Assembly: GCA_963575745.1 (NCBI GenBank)
Contig: CAUYUJ010006558.1
Span: forward strand, 247,501 to 311,500
Direction of reading: 5' to 3'
Length of the DNA stretch: 64,000 bases
Source of the DNA: Prorocentrum cordatum
Taxonomy: Eukaryota; Sar; Dinophyceae; Prorocentrales; Prorocentraceae
Shown here: positions 47,335 to 59,400 of the stretch, piece by piece
Position numbering within the stretch: the first letter of the stretch is position 1
Layout: each line of letters starts with the position of its first letter
The notes under the pieces: model-generated
Databases searched by the model: none
Told to the model about the DNA's origin: nothing
The model's input: the letters and a program-made list of their open reading frames with translations, nothing else
Program-made: the position numbers and the translations under genes

Positions 47335-50300
47335 TCCTCAAAAACGTTCCTGGACCCTCCAGAAAACCTTCCTGAAAACTTCCTCAGGAAGGTTCCAGGA
47401 TCCCTGGAACCTTCCCCCCCCCCAAAAAAAACGTCCTAAAACCTTCCTCCGGAAAGTTCCAGGATTCCTGGAACCTTCGGAAAATAAACTCCCTCAAACC
47501 TTCCTCAGGAAGGTTGTTGTCAGGTTTTTGGGCCACCCCCTCTTGGAACCTTCCTCATGGAGGTTTTTGGAAGGTTTTTTGTTTTGGGGGGGAAGGTTGT
47601 TTGAAAAGGTTTTGGAAAGTTGTTGGGAAGGTTGTTGGAAGGTGTTGTGGAAGGTTTGTTGGAAGATTTTTAGAATTTGTTGGGCGGTGTCGCTCAATGC
47701 TGGAAGGTTGTAGGAAGGGTTTGGGAAGGTTGTCGGAAGGTTTTTTTTTGGGGTGGTTGTTGGAAGATTGCTGGAAGGTTTTCGGAAGTTTGTTTGGAAA
47801 GTGTTTGGACGGTTTTGGGAAAAAAAGCGTTCTCACATCTTCCTAAAACCTTCCTCCGGAAGGTTCAGGATTCCTGGAACCTTCCCCCCCCAAACAAAAA
47901 CGTCCTAAAATCTTCCTCCGGAAGGTTCCAGGATCCCTGGAACCTTCCAGAAACCTTCCAAAAACCTCCTCAGGAAGGCTCCAAGATGCCTGGAACCATT
48001 CAAAGAACCGTCCTAAAACCTTCCTCAGGAAGGTTCCAGGATTCCTGGAACCTTCCAAACAACCTTCCGAGAACCTTCCTCAGGAAGGTTCCAGGATTCG
48101 TGGAACCTTTTAAGAAAACCTGTCTAAAACCTCCCCCAAGAAGGTTCCAAGATCCCGGGAATCTTCCAAAACAACCTTCCTGAAACCTTCCTCATGAAGG
48201 TTTTTGGGCGGTTTTTGGGCCAACCCCTCCCAGAACCTTCCTGCGGAAGGTTTTTGGAAGGTTTTTGGGCCAACTTCTCTTGGAACCATCCTGAGGAAGG
48301 TTTTAGGAAGGTTTTGTGAAGGTTGGTTGGAAGGTGTTTTGGAAGGTTTGGGAGTTTGTCTCAAAAAATGGAAGGTGTGTTGGAAGGTTGATTGGAAGGT
48401 TTTCGTTGGGGTGTTTGGAAGGTGTTTGGGATGTATTTGGGAAGTTTTGCTAAATGCTGGACGGTTGTTCGAAGGTTTTAGACAGGTGGTTTGGAAGGTT
48501 GTTGGAAGATGTTTGGAAGGTTGTTTGGAAGGTCGTTGGAAGGTTTCTGGAACAACCTGTCTGAAACCTTCCTAATACCTTCCTCTGGAAGGTTCCAGGA
48601 TTCCTGGAACCTTCCAAAAACCGTCCGAAGAGCTTCCTCAGGAAGGTTCCAGGATTCCTGGAACCTTCAGAAAAAAAACCGCCCTAAAACCTTCTTCAGG
48701 GAGGTTCCAGGAATCATGGAACCTTCCAGGGGGGGGAGGGAAAACAAAAAAAAAAAAAAAAAAAACCTTCCTGTAACCTTCCTCAGAAAGGCTTTTGGCA
48801 AGTTGTTGGGCCAACCCCTCCTGGAACCTTCCCGAGGAAGGTTTTAGGGAGGTTTTGGGAAGGTCCTTTTGGAAGGTGTTCTGGAAGGTGTTTCGGGATG
48901 TTGTTTTGAAGATTTTTGGAAGGTTGTTGGAAGGTTTGTTGGAAGGTGTTTGGAAGGTCGTTTGGAAGGTTGTTGGAATGTATTGGGCGGTTTCGCCAAA
49001 TGCCGGCAGGTTTTAGAAAGGTTGTTGGAAGGCTTTGGGATGGTTTCTGTGGAGGGTTATTGGATGGCTTTCGGAAGGTTTTGTTGAAAGGTGTTTGGAA
49101 GGTGTTTTAGGCAAACACCTTTCTAAAACCTTCCCAACACCTTCCTCTGGAAGGTTCCAGGATTTCTGGAACCTTCCAAATAACCTGTGCAAAACCTTCC
49201 TCAGGAAGGCTCAGGGATTTTTGGAACCCTTCGAAACGCCTTCTTAACACCTTCCTCAGGAAGGTTCCAGGATTCCTGGAAACTTCCAAAACAACCTTCC
49301 TAAAACCTTCCTCAGGAAGGTTCCAGGATTCCTGGGGCCTTCCAGAAAAAAAAAACCTTTCTGAAACCTTCCTCAGGGAGGTGTTTTGGAAGGTGTTTTG
49401 GCCACCCCCTCCTGGAACTTCCTAAGGAAGGTGTTTGGAAGGTTTGACGGAAGGTTGTTTGGAAGTTTGTTGGGTTGAAAGGTTTTTTAAGTTTAAAACA
49501 TGTTGTTGGTAGGTGTTGGGGAAGGGTTTTTGTTTGGAAGGTTTGTTGGAAGGTTTTTGAAACGTTGATGGAAGGTGTTTGGAAGGTGTTGAGCGGTTTC
49601 GCTAAATGCTGGACGGTTCAAAGAAGGTTTTAGGAAGGTAGCTGGAAGGTTTTTGGAAGATTGTTTGGGAGGTCGTTGGAAGGTTTTGGAAACAAAAAAC
49701 CTTCCTAAACCTTTCTCAGGAAGGTTCCAGGATCCCTGGAACCTTCCAAAAACCTGCCGAAAACCTTCTTCAGGAAGGTTCCAGGATGCCTAGACCCTTC
49801 CAACAAACCTTCCAAAAACCTCCCTTAGGAAGCTTTTTGGACAGTTTTTGGGACAACCCCTCCTGGAACCTTCCTGAGAAAGGCTTCAGGGAGGTTTTCA
49901 GACGTTTGTTTTAGGTCGTTTTAAAAGGTTGTTTGTTTGGAAGGTTTGTTTAAAAGGGTTTTGGAACGTTTTTTGTTTGGAAAATTTGTTGGAAGGTCGT
50001 TGGAAGATTTATTTTGTGAAGGTGCCTTGGAAGGTTTTTTGGAAGGTGTTTGACATGTATTGGGCGGTTTCGCTCCATGCAGGAAGGTTTTAGGACGGTT
50101 GTTGGAAGGTCTGTTGGAAGGTATTCGGAAGGTGTATGGACGTTTTTGTTGCAAGGTGTTTGGAAGGTTGTTGGAACAACCTTCCTGAAACCTTCCTAAA
50201 ACCTTCCTCCGCAATGTTCCAGGATTCCCGGAACCTTCAAAAAAAACCCTTCGTGAAACCCTCCTCGGGAGATTCCAGGATTCCTGGACACTTCCAAAAA

Positions 50301-51845
50301 ATCTTCCTGAAACCTTCCTCAGGAAGATTTTTGGGAGGATTTTGGGGCAACCCCTCCTAGAACCTTCCTGAGGAAGGCTTCAGGCAGGTTGTAGGAAGGG
50401 TTTTTGGAAGGTTCTCGGAAGGTTGTTGGAAGGTTGTTTGGAAGGTTTCTGAAACCTTCCTAAAACATTCCTCAGAAAGGTTCCAAGATTCCCGGGACCT
50501 TCCAAAACTCCTTCCTAAAACCTTCCTCCGGAAAGTTCCAGGATTCCTGGAACCTTCCAAAAAACCTTCCAAAAACCTTCCTCAGGCAGGTTTTTGGAAG
50601 GTTTTTGGACCAACTCCTCCTGGAACCTTCCCGGGGAAGGTTTTAGGAAGGTTTTGTGGAAAATTGTTTGGAACATTTTTTGGAAGGTTTCCAGAAGGTT
50701 TTGGGAAGGTTGCCCGGAAGGTTTTTGGAAGGTTTTTGGGAAGTTTTTGAAAGGTGTTATTTTGAAAGGTTTTCGGAAGGTTTTTGGAATGCATTAGGTT
50801 TTCGCCACATGCTGAAAGGTTTGAGGCACGTTTTTGGAAGGTTGTTGCTTGGTTTGGTTGAAGGTTTTTGGATGGTTTTTGGAAGGTGTTTCGAAGGTTT
50901 TTTTGGGAAGGGTTTTGGAAGGTGTTTGGAAAAAAACCGTCCTAAAACCTTCCTAAAACATTCCTCAGGGAGGTTCCAGGATTCCCGGAACCTTCCAAAC
51001 AACCTCTTCTAAAACCTTCCTCAGGAAGGTTCCAGGATTCCTGGAACCTTCCAAAAAACCTTCCGAAAACCTTCCTCAGGAAGGTTTTTGGGCCACCCCC
51101 TCCTGGAACCTTCCTGAGGAAGGTTTTAGTAAGGTATTCCGAAGGTTTTTTCTGATGTTTTTTTTGCGGGGGGAAGGTTGTTGAAAGGTTTGTGTTTTGA
51201 AAGGTTTTTTGGAAGGTTGTTGGAAGGTTACGTTTGCTTGTTTTGCTTTGGAAGGTGTTTCGGAGGTTTCTGTTGGAAGGTGTTTGGAATGTATTGGGCG
51301 GTTTCGCAAAATGCTGAAAACGTTATAGGAAGGTGGTTGGGAAGGTTTTTTGGAAGGCATTTTTTTGGAACAGTTTTTGGAAGGTTGGAAGGTTGTTTTG
51401 AAGGTGTTTGGAACAACCTTCCTAAAACCTTCCTCAGGTTGGTTCCAGGATTCCCAGAACCTTCCGAAAAACCTTCCTCAGGAAGGTTCCAGGATTCCTG
51501 GAACCTTCCGAAAAACCTTCCTGAAACCTTCCTCGCGAAGGTTTTTGGAAGATTTTTGGGCCAACCCTTCGTGAAACCTTCCTGAGGAAGGTTTTAGGAA
51601 GGTTTCAGGAAGGCTTTTTGGAAGGTTGTTGGAAGGTTTTTGGAAGGTTGTGTTGGAACTCTGTTGGAAGGTAGTTGGAAGGTTGTTGGAAGGTTTCTTT
51701 CGAAGGTGTTTGGAAGGTTTGTGGGAACACCTCCTCTTTTGAGGGAAAAACCTTCCTAAAACCGTCCTCTGGAAGGTTCCAGGATTCCTGGGTACTTCCA
51801 GAATGCCTTCCTAAAACCTTCCTCAGGAAAGTTTCAGGAGGGGTT
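47335..51845. repeat. 4.5-kb GGAAGG/CCTTCC satellite with higher-order units
   Basis: Blocks of AACCTTCCTCAGGAAGG and TTCCAGGATTCCTGGAACC, both near-palindromic, alternate with blocks of the complementary GGAAGGTTGTTGGAAGG type. A landmark, TATTGGGCGGTTTCGC with AAATGC, recurs near 47676, 48437, 48979, 49589, 50056, 50790 and 51290. A second landmark, TTGGGCCAACCCCTCCTGG or close variants, recurs near 47528, 48207, 48268, 48808, 49398, 49849, 50343, 50607, 51087 and 51557. The higher-order unit is about 470-760 bp. Open frames (Phe/Gly/Lys/Pro/Trp-rich) are satellite artefacts. Confidence 0.92.
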
Positions 51846-52083
51846 GGCCGAACTGCCGCACCCAACTGAGGCGCCGTGACGTAACGGCGGCAGGCCACAG
51901 TAGAAATGGATAGAAATGTAGAAGTATAGTGCGGTGGGGCTCCCAGGCGAGAGCGCCCATGGCCATTCCTCCTCCTCCTCCTCCTCCTCCTCCCTCCTCT
52001 CCAGTCCTCCCGCCGCCCCTGAACCAGCGCTTGGCCAGAGAGCCTGCCGCGGTCTACTGGGACCCTAGCCGCACCAAGGGCAA
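51846..52083. other. Satellite edge and CTC tract
   Basis: Unique-looking sequence with a short (CTC)n at 51965-51995. Confidence 0.45.
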
Positions 52084-52545
52084 TCACAGAGAGATCTTGG
52101 TGCTGGTGCCACTTCGCATGGCGTCCGAGCTGCTCTCCGCGGTGTGCTCTGCAGCGGAATGGGCGTCCTGTGTCCTCCAATAAGCTTCAGTGGCCTTCCG
52201 CTGCCTGCGACGCCGCTGCGACGCCGACTGAGGCTTTAAGGACATGCGCGAACCATCCGAGCTGTCGGTCCCACCCTTCTCCGAGCTCCTGCCAGCCTGC
52301 TGCTTGGCGTCCTCCTCCTTCGGCAGACGGGCTCCCCCGAATTCTCCCACCCAGGAGTTCCCTCCGCTGCTTGCCACCTCCGCCGTTGAGGACGATGCTG
52401 AATTAGAGGTGGGATCCGACTTGGGGCGGTCTCCCACGGTGACGTAGTCGATCCATGGCGACGGATGGTCCAGGAAGGTGTTCTTGGAGGTCAAGCCGTT
52501 CGGCAGCTTGGCCGCCACCGGCGCCAGGGACCCCTGAAGGCGCAT
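52084..52545 (-). CDS. Hypothetical protein fragment
   Basis: A 153-codon minus-strand frame of mixed composition, unlike the neighbouring low-complexity frames. The N-terminus has KLPNGLTSKNTFLDHPSPW and IDYVTVGD; the C-terminal half is Ser/Arg/Gln-rich with a basic cluster (RRRRQRKATEAYWRTQ). No known domain. It could be an exon of a host gene or a fragment of a repeat. A separate overlapping frame (51605-52180) is biased Arg/Gly and is probably a shadow. Confidence 0.35.
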   Translation of the reverse strand: MRLQGSLAPVAAKLPNGLTSKNTFLDHPSPWIDYVTVGDRPKSDPTSNSASSSTAEVASSGGNSWVGEFGGARLPKEEDAKQQAGRSSEKGGTDSSDGSRMSLKPQSASQRRRRQRKATEAYWRTQDAHSAAEHTAESSSDAMRSGTSTKISL

Positions 52546-52654
52546 TGTCCGTGGAGCCGCGCGCGGCTCGGCCCAGACCAGCTTGAGTCAGCATGGCGGC
52601 GGAGGGTCAAACTTAGAAAGAACAACAATCATAATTAAGCACAAACTTTTCGAG

Positions 52655-52774
52655 CTCCGCGCGGACTTCTTGGATCTGCGCTGGACCCCCCCCCAGGCGC
52701 GCGGAGCGCGCCAGGGGCGGCGCCGGAAGCGCCGCAAGGGGGGCCCAGCGCGGATCCAAGAAATCCGCGCGGAG
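52655..52774. repeat. Fold-back element with 30-bp arms
   Basis: Arms 52655-52684 and 52745-52774 are reverse complements at 28 of 30 positions (CTCCGCGCGGA...GCGCTGG), separated by 60 bp of GC-rich loop. Related short arms lie at 13531-13618. Looks like a fold-back or MITE-like dispersed repeat. Confidence 0.85.
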
Positions 52775-53424
52775 CGCCACAAGTTCATGTTTATGGCGTC
52801 TTCCTTCGTCGATCGAAAATAGCTCCAGCTTTGAGAAGCCACCCCGAGGCCCTGTTTGGGCCCTCGTTGGCCCGCTCGGGGCCCTCCCGGAGCCTGCCTC
52901 TTGGGGGCATCTGGGGGCCGCTGCCCGGCCTGCGGTCCGCTGCTGCCGCCGGCCGCGCCCCGATGGCACTGGGCAGGCCATGGCCGTGGTCTGCCGAGGC
53001 CGCTCCCGAAGACTCACCACGGGGTGCCGAGGCGAGGCCGCGGACGTGAGCGCCTTCTTCTTCGGCGTTTCGACACTGGGTGGAAGGGGGGGGGGTCTGG
53101 CTCTGGACCTCTGCTTGATGCGACTGTTTGGAACCGTGCGTCCTCTGGGGGAGACCCCATTTGCTCGAAATACGCGCCCACAACAGCCAACCAAGATCTA
53201 CTCCATGTGGGGGGGGGACCAGAGCCCGCGCCGATCACAGCGAAACAAGGAATTAGAAACCGATCATCATGGAGTTCGCGGCCGCCTGCTTCAGACTCGC
53301 GGGACCACGAGGTCGAGCACGAGCAACAACGGGCCACGGACTCCGAGGCGCTGCGCCGGGGGGCCTCCGAGAGGGGGAGAGCGGCCAGCAGCCCTCAGCA
53401 GCGTGCCTTGTGTTGCTGCGGCGA
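52775..53424. other. Unassigned GC-rich sequence
   Basis: Several overlapping Gly/Arg/Pro-biased frames; no recognisable domain. Confidence 0.4.
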
Positions 53425-54060
53425 GAAGGAGGAGGAGGAGGAGGAGGAGGAGGAGGAGGAGGAGGAGGAGGAGGAGGAGGAGGAGGAGAGAGGAGGAGGA
53501 GGAGGAGTGAGGAGGAGGAGGAGGAGGAGGAGGAGGGTCCACGGACGGAGAGCGCGAGCGTGAGCGGGGCCGCACAGGGGGGGGGGGGGGGGACGAGGCG
53601 CCACGGGCCACGAGCTGCTGCCTGGTGCCCTGCAGCCCCAGCAGGGGCCCACGAGGCCCAAAAGGGGACAGGGAGATAGCCTCCATCCTCCTCCTCTCCT
53701 CCTCCTCCTCCTCCTCCTCCTCCTCCCCTCCTCCTCCTCCTCCTCCTCCTCCTCCTCCTCCTCCTCCTCCTCCCCCTTCTCCTCCTCCTTCCTCCCCCCT
53801 TCTTCCTCCTCTCCCTTCCTCCTCCTCCTCCTCTTCTCCTCCTCCTCCTCTCCTCCTCCTCCTCCTCCTCCTCCTCCCTCCACCTCCTTCCCTCCTCCTC
53901 TCCGTTCTTCCTCCCTCCCCTCCTCCTCCTCCTCCCTCCCTCCTCCTCCCTCCTCCACCTTCGCCTCCTCCTCCTCCTCCTCCTCTCTCCTCCTCTTCCT
54001 CCCTCCTCCTCCTCCTGCTCCTCCTCCTCCTCCTCCTCCTCCGTCTCCTCCTCCTCCCCC
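53425..54060. repeat. GGA tract then CTC/TCC tract
   Basis: (GGA)n at 53428-53535, a G-tract at about 53577-53592, and (CTC)n with TCCC variants at 53688-54060. The purine-to-pyrimidine switch could form triplex or hairpin DNA. Confidence 0.9.
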
Positions 54061-54955
54061 TCGTGGGGGCCTCCTGGGGTCCTCTTCAGGCCTCGCGGAA
54101 GCCTCTCGGGACCATTTTGGGGCTTCGTCGGACCTCTTGGGACGAAGGCTCGAATTTTCGGTTCATGTCCCCGATCGTGAGCACTTCTTGGGGCCGTCTT
54201 TGGGCCGTCTTGGGCGCCCCTGGACCGTCCGGGAGCTCTCCTGAGGGCCTCGTGGCCCGTCTTGGGGCGGTCTTGTGAGCCTTTTGGGCCGTCCGCGATT
54301 GTTAGGAACTCGACAAATGGAGGACCGACAAAACATTGAAAAACACAAAAGGAATCAACGATTTGTGGCTCCCCGGGCACTCGTCTGGGCCCTCGGGCGC
54401 CCACTGAAGCCTGCCCGAGGCCGTCCTGGCGCAGCCTGAAGCCTTCGGGGGCCGTTCACAAGACATCTTCGGCGCTCTCGAGGTGTGCTGGGCCGATTCG
54501 GTCGACAGTCGTATTACCTTTTGGGCTACCTGTGCGCCCGCGGGGCCATTTTTATGGAGGCCAGTGTGGCTCCTGCCCTCCCCATGAGACGCCGGGGCCG
54601 TGGTTCTGGGCCCGCCCCCGGCCTACTCGTGGGCGCCTCGTGGGCCGTCTTGGGACAATAATGGAGTCCTCTGGGGTCGTCGCCAGCGCCGCGAACGCCA
54701 AAAAATCGGGCCTGCTAAAAATCTACGTCTTCGCAAGGGAAACTCATGATTTTGGGCGGTTGGGGCCCTGTGGGGGCGTCTTGGCGGCGTGTGCGGCTCT
54801 CTGAGAGGCATCTCGGGCGTCTTGGGGCCATCTGTCGGCGACCAGTGGCCGTCCCGGGGCTGCCTGGGCCTCCTCCCGAACGGCTCCGGCGAGCCGTGGG
54901 CCCCAGGGGCATGCCATGCCCCGTCGAGGCGCCGGCCCCGGAGGTCCCCACAATT
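54061..54955. repeat. GGCCGTCTTGGGG degenerate array
   Basis: Diverged units of the kind seen at 46.4-47.1 kb, period about 18-22 bp, with intervals of less repetitive sequence. No gene recognised. Confidence 0.55.
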
Positions 54956-54962
54956 TACCCCG

Positions 54963-55014
<52 letters not shown>

Positions 55015-55480
55015 ACCAGAGAAAAACCAAATCATAATCTTTTTAGGGCTGTAGGGCTATAGGCTACAGGGCTATTATAGGGGCTCTTGGGCGCTATATG
55101 GGCTATATGGCTATATGGGTTATAGGGCTACAGGGCTATAGGGCGATAGGGATATAGGGCTATAAAGCTATAGGGCTACAGGGCACCGGGCACCCGGGCA
55201 CCCGGCACCCGGGCACCCACCCGGGCACCAAGCACCCGTCACCCGGGCACCGAATCGGCGGCGAACCAGGGCGCCCGGGCACCCGGGCATCCGGGCCCGG
55301 CCACCGAATCGGCGGCGCACCTCACCTACCCTCAAATCTGCTAGGACTCCTACAGAGGCAAGCTCTGATGGGGGAATCTATATATACATAAATACATATA
55401 TATACATATACATATACATATATATATATATATATGTATGTATGTATGTATGTATATATATATATATGTATATATAACTA
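54956..55480. repeat. TA microsatellites, ATAGGGCT and CACCCGGG minisatellites
   Basis: (TA)n at 54964-55012 and 55378-55480, GGCTATAGGGCTATA units at 55047-55180, and GGGCACCCGGGCACC units at 55180-55300. Confidence 0.85.
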
Positions 55481-55481
55481 C

Positions 55482-55545
55482 CGGGGCGCCGGCCCCCGAG
55501 GACCCCACGCACGCGCTTCGCGCGCGCTTAGTTGCTAGTCGACTC
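55482..55545. repeat. CG hairpin next to a TA microsatellite
   Basis: GCGCTTCGCGCGC-type hairpin core (about 55508-55527) inside outer AACTA...TAGTT arms, directly after the TA run. It is the partner of the arrangement at 23743-23783. Confidence 0.6.
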
Positions 55546-56639
55546 CGAGGCTGGGATCCACTATACCATTACACAGTGACGTGTGAGACAGCACACTACA
55601 ACATAGGCTGGCAGTGTTTCGACATGCAAGGGCGGTGCTTCTGATTCACATGCTCGACCTCTAACTCCATACCTGTCGCAAACTAAGCTCCCTCTGGCCT
55701 GCGGGCCGCAGACCCTGACCTAGATCGAGGGGTCCTCCGAGCCCGCGTGCGCTGCCAATACGCGGCGCCGACTGTCGGCTCGAGGAGCAAGAGGAAGCAA
55801 AAGGGTGAAACACCAGTGCTGGCAGAACTATTATCTACCCTCCTGCTGTGGGTTTTCGTTTTGAATAGGGCGCTCTGGTCTCCAGTCCTTCCGCCTCCCT
55901 CCTCCTCTTCCTCCCTCTTCCTTAGACGCTACACAACCAGGATACTATGTAAGCCTGGGCCTCACACATGTCCTTGTACGGCGCATGTGGACCACAGGGA
56001 TAGCCCCCCCCCTGCGAAACCTGATGTGCTTCCAGATAGCACGAGAGGGCCCCCCTCGCTCCGCACCAGCCGCGAATGGTTCTGAGGGGTTCCCTGAGCT
56101 ACGCCACGACAATCATTAGAATTGGATAACAGGAGATATGAGGAATCAGCTCCTGTGGTCACTGATGTACTTTCTCGGCTGCCATATTACTGCTAGTACC
56201 TCGGGCTGGCCCGAGCATCCACAACCAGCAGTATGGCAACCACGGGCCCCCTCGAGCTTCCAATGGGACCCCATCCAAGCTCTTATGGCGGCCCCACCTG
56301 TGACAACAGTGCTCTCGATCAGTGCATCCACCAGGACCAGGACCCCACTACCATCAGCAAGACTCCCACGAGGCTCTTGGGCATCCGACTCCCTGGGCTC
56401 TATCAGAGGTGCCACGGCCGTTGTTCCCACCCAAGGGGCACCAATCAGACTCTCTTGGGCAAGCCTCAAGACGGGGCCTGCAAGCCCAGCTATAAAAAGA
56501 CCTACCTGCCACGGATGTGTCAGGGACTTGCAGGGTATGTGTGAATCAGTCGCTGCATTTTTTGTGTGAACCAGGTGCTGAGGAAGAGACAGACTGTGAC
56601 GACAGAGAACGACCCTCCTCAGATCACGACTTGTTGGCG
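55546..56639. other. Unassigned sequence
   Basis: No recognised gene; several frames without domains. Confidence 0.4.
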
Positions 56640-57600
56640 AGACTCGGGCAAACTATTTCCGTTCGCCCATCAAAGGCCCTATCCCTCCGTCAGATCGGGC
56701 GAACCCATTCCAACCAGCCCCGAAATGGCGTCGCACCCCCCGCAAGATCAGACGAACCGCAATCCAGTTCGCACCGAAAGGGCCCCAGATCCCCCCGAGA
56801 TCGGGCAAGTGGTCCAGTTCGCCTCAAAATGGTTCCAACATGGGTCCATGCTCGAGATCGGGCGAACTGGATTCCAGCTCGCTCCCAATGGCCATTATCC
56901 CGAAATCGGGCGAACTGGATTCCAGTTCGCCCCGAAATGGCGAAACACCCTCCCAAGATCGGGCGAACTGACCGGGTGAACTTTATTCCAGTTCGCTCCG
57001 CAATGGCTGCATACCCCCCCGAGATCGGGCGAAATGGATTCCAGTTCGCTCCGCAATGGCTCTATCCCTTGCCGAGATCGGGAATGGCAAAGCCCCCCCC
57101 CCCAAGACCGGGCGAACTGGAGTCCAGTTCGCACCGAAAGAGCCCCAGATCCCCCCGAGGTCGGGCGAACTGGATTCCAGTTCGCCTCAAAATGGCTCCA
57201 ACATGGGTCCATACCCCCTCGAGACCAGGCGAACTGGATCCCAGTTCGCTCCGCAATGGCTCTATATCCCGAGATCGGGCGAACTGGATTCCAGTTCGCC
57301 CCGAAATGGCGAAGCACCTCCCCAAGATCGGGCGACCTGATCGGGCGAACTGGATTCCAGTTCGCGCCGAAGTGGCCCCAGATTCCAGTTCGCCCCGAAA
57401 TGGCCCCATATCCCCCCGAGATCGGGCGAACTGGATTCCAGTTCGCGTCAAAATGCCCCGGATCCCCCCGAATCGGGCGAACTGGATTCCAGTTCGCAAC
57501 AAAATGGCCCGAGATCGGGCGAAATCCAGTTCGCACCGAAGTGGCCCCAGACTCCCCCGAGATCGGGCGAACTGGATTCCAATTCGTCGGTTTTGGTAAC
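56640..57600. repeat. Palindromic GGGCGAACTGGA array, orientation A
   Basis: About 15 units of 45-75 bp, each centred on a palindrome with 12-bp arms GGGCGAACTGGA and its complement, linked by CCCGAGATC and xxAAATGGC spacers. Its unit order is repeated in reverse complement at 60606-61960 and 63606-64000. Confidence 0.92.
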
Positions 57601-57879
57601 ACCCAGCGGGTTCCGCCCAGACCCCCCTGAGGAGTCATGATGCTCTCTTTTAGCCCAGTTCGCCTCGACCCACGAACCCGGAAAGGAATATAGAAAAAGG
57701 ATGGCAACTGTTCAAAGAAAAACGGCGGCACAAATGCCCCCGCGGGGCGGGGGGGGGAAGCCGAGGGGGGCGGGCGAGGCGAAGGAAGAGGAAAGGGGGG
57801 AGGAGGATGAGGACGCGGGGTGGCTGGCGGAGCAACGCCGCGAGAAAAGAGGAGGGGCGACGGCGATGCGGAATATCAG
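57601..57879. other. Spacer
   Basis: G-rich patches at 57735-57830; no gene. Confidence 0.5.
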
Positions 57880-59400
57880 GAATGTATCGATCTTAATGTA
57901 CTGTGCCAGGGGCTGTGCTGTGCTGCACCGTGCTGAACTGCGATGTTCCATACCGCGATTGTGCTCTACATAGCGTCGTGGATCGAGTCTTCCTGAACAT
58001 CCGAGTCCTGACCGCATTGATCTGGATCTTAAGCTCGAGCTGACTGAGCAGATGGTAGCTGCCCTCTGAACCAATCGACAGAGGGGACATGCCAGGAGGA
58101 CGCGCCGCGGGTCCCAAAGTGGGCCCAGGGAGATCGCCAAGCGACCCATGCCAGAGGGACGTGCCATGGGCATGCACCGCGTGACGTGCCTGCGGAGCGC
58201 AACGGAACGTGCCATGCGGGTGCCCGGACGTGCCAGGGGGTCGCCCTTGCCAGTTTGCAATTCTGAGTGTATCGATCTGATTACCCTGCCGAATCTCTGC
58301 TGTGCTGCACCGTTCTGAATGCGATGTGCCATGCCGCGAGTGTGCTCTATGCGTGTGGATCGAGTCCTCCGTTGCATCCGAGTCCTGACCGAACTGATCT
58401 GGATCTTAAGCTCGAGCCTGAACACATAGAAGCTGACCCAGGCTAATTGACAGGGGGACATGCCAGGAGGACGCGTCCCGCGAACATCCAAAGGACACGC
58501 CAAAGCGACGTGCCCAGGGGACGTGCCAGGGCAAGGATGCTGAACAATGGACGTGCCGCGGGACGTGGGGTGCCGCGCCACGCGACGTGCCAGGGGGACT
58601 CGCCAAGGGACCCCCCGGAACGTGCCAATTGCAATGATGATGTTTCGATATTGATGGCATTCCGAATCTTGTGCTGTGGCCCCGGGGGGGCGCCGTGCTG
58701 AACTGCGATGTGCCATGCCGCCATTGTGCTCTAGATAGCGTTGTGGATCGAGTTCTCTTTGCATCCGAGTCCTGACCGAACTGATCTGGATCTTAAGCTC
58801 GAGCTGCCTGAACACATAGAAGCTGCCCCAGAGCTAATTGACAGGGGAACATGCCAGGAGGACGCGCCGCGAAACGTCCCAAGGGATGCGCCAGGCGACG
58901 TGCCAGGGGACGTGCCATGGGGTCGCACCGCGGGACGTGCCAAGGGGACGCGCTACGGAACGTGCCAATGGATGTGCCACGGGATGTGCCAGGGGACGCG
59001 CCACGCGACGAGCCAGGGGGACTCGCCAAAGGACGCCCCACGGAACGTGCCAAGGAACGTGCCAAGTTGCAATGCTGAGTGTATCGACCTTGATGTACCG
59101 TGCCGAGGGCTGTGCTGTGCTGCGCCGTGCTGAATTGCGATGTGCCATGGCGCGACTGTGCTCTATATCCTCGTGGATCGAGTCCTCCTTTGCATCCGAG
59201 TCCTGACCGAACTGATCTGGATCTTAAGCTCGAGCTGCCTGAACACATAGTAGCTGCCCCAGAACTAATCGACAGGGGGACATGCCAGGAGGACGCGCCG
59301 CGGAACGTCCCAAAGGACCCGCCAAGCGACGTGCCAGGGGACGTGCCACGGGCACGCACCGCGGGACGTGCCAAGGGGACGCGCTACGGAACGTGCTGGG
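57880..59400. repeat. About 420-bp satellite, four copies
   Basis: Anchor TGGATCGAGTC at 57979, 58356, 58744 and 59174 gives units of 377-430 bp. Each contains CCGAGTCCTGACCG, ATCTTAAGCTCGAGCTG and a run of GGGACGTGCCA subrepeats of 12-18 bp. Confidence 0.9.

Noticed and set aside
47216-51585. Many Phe/Trp/Lys/Pro-rich open frames
   Set aside because: They follow from the GGAAGG/CCTTCC satellite on both strands and change with its phase.
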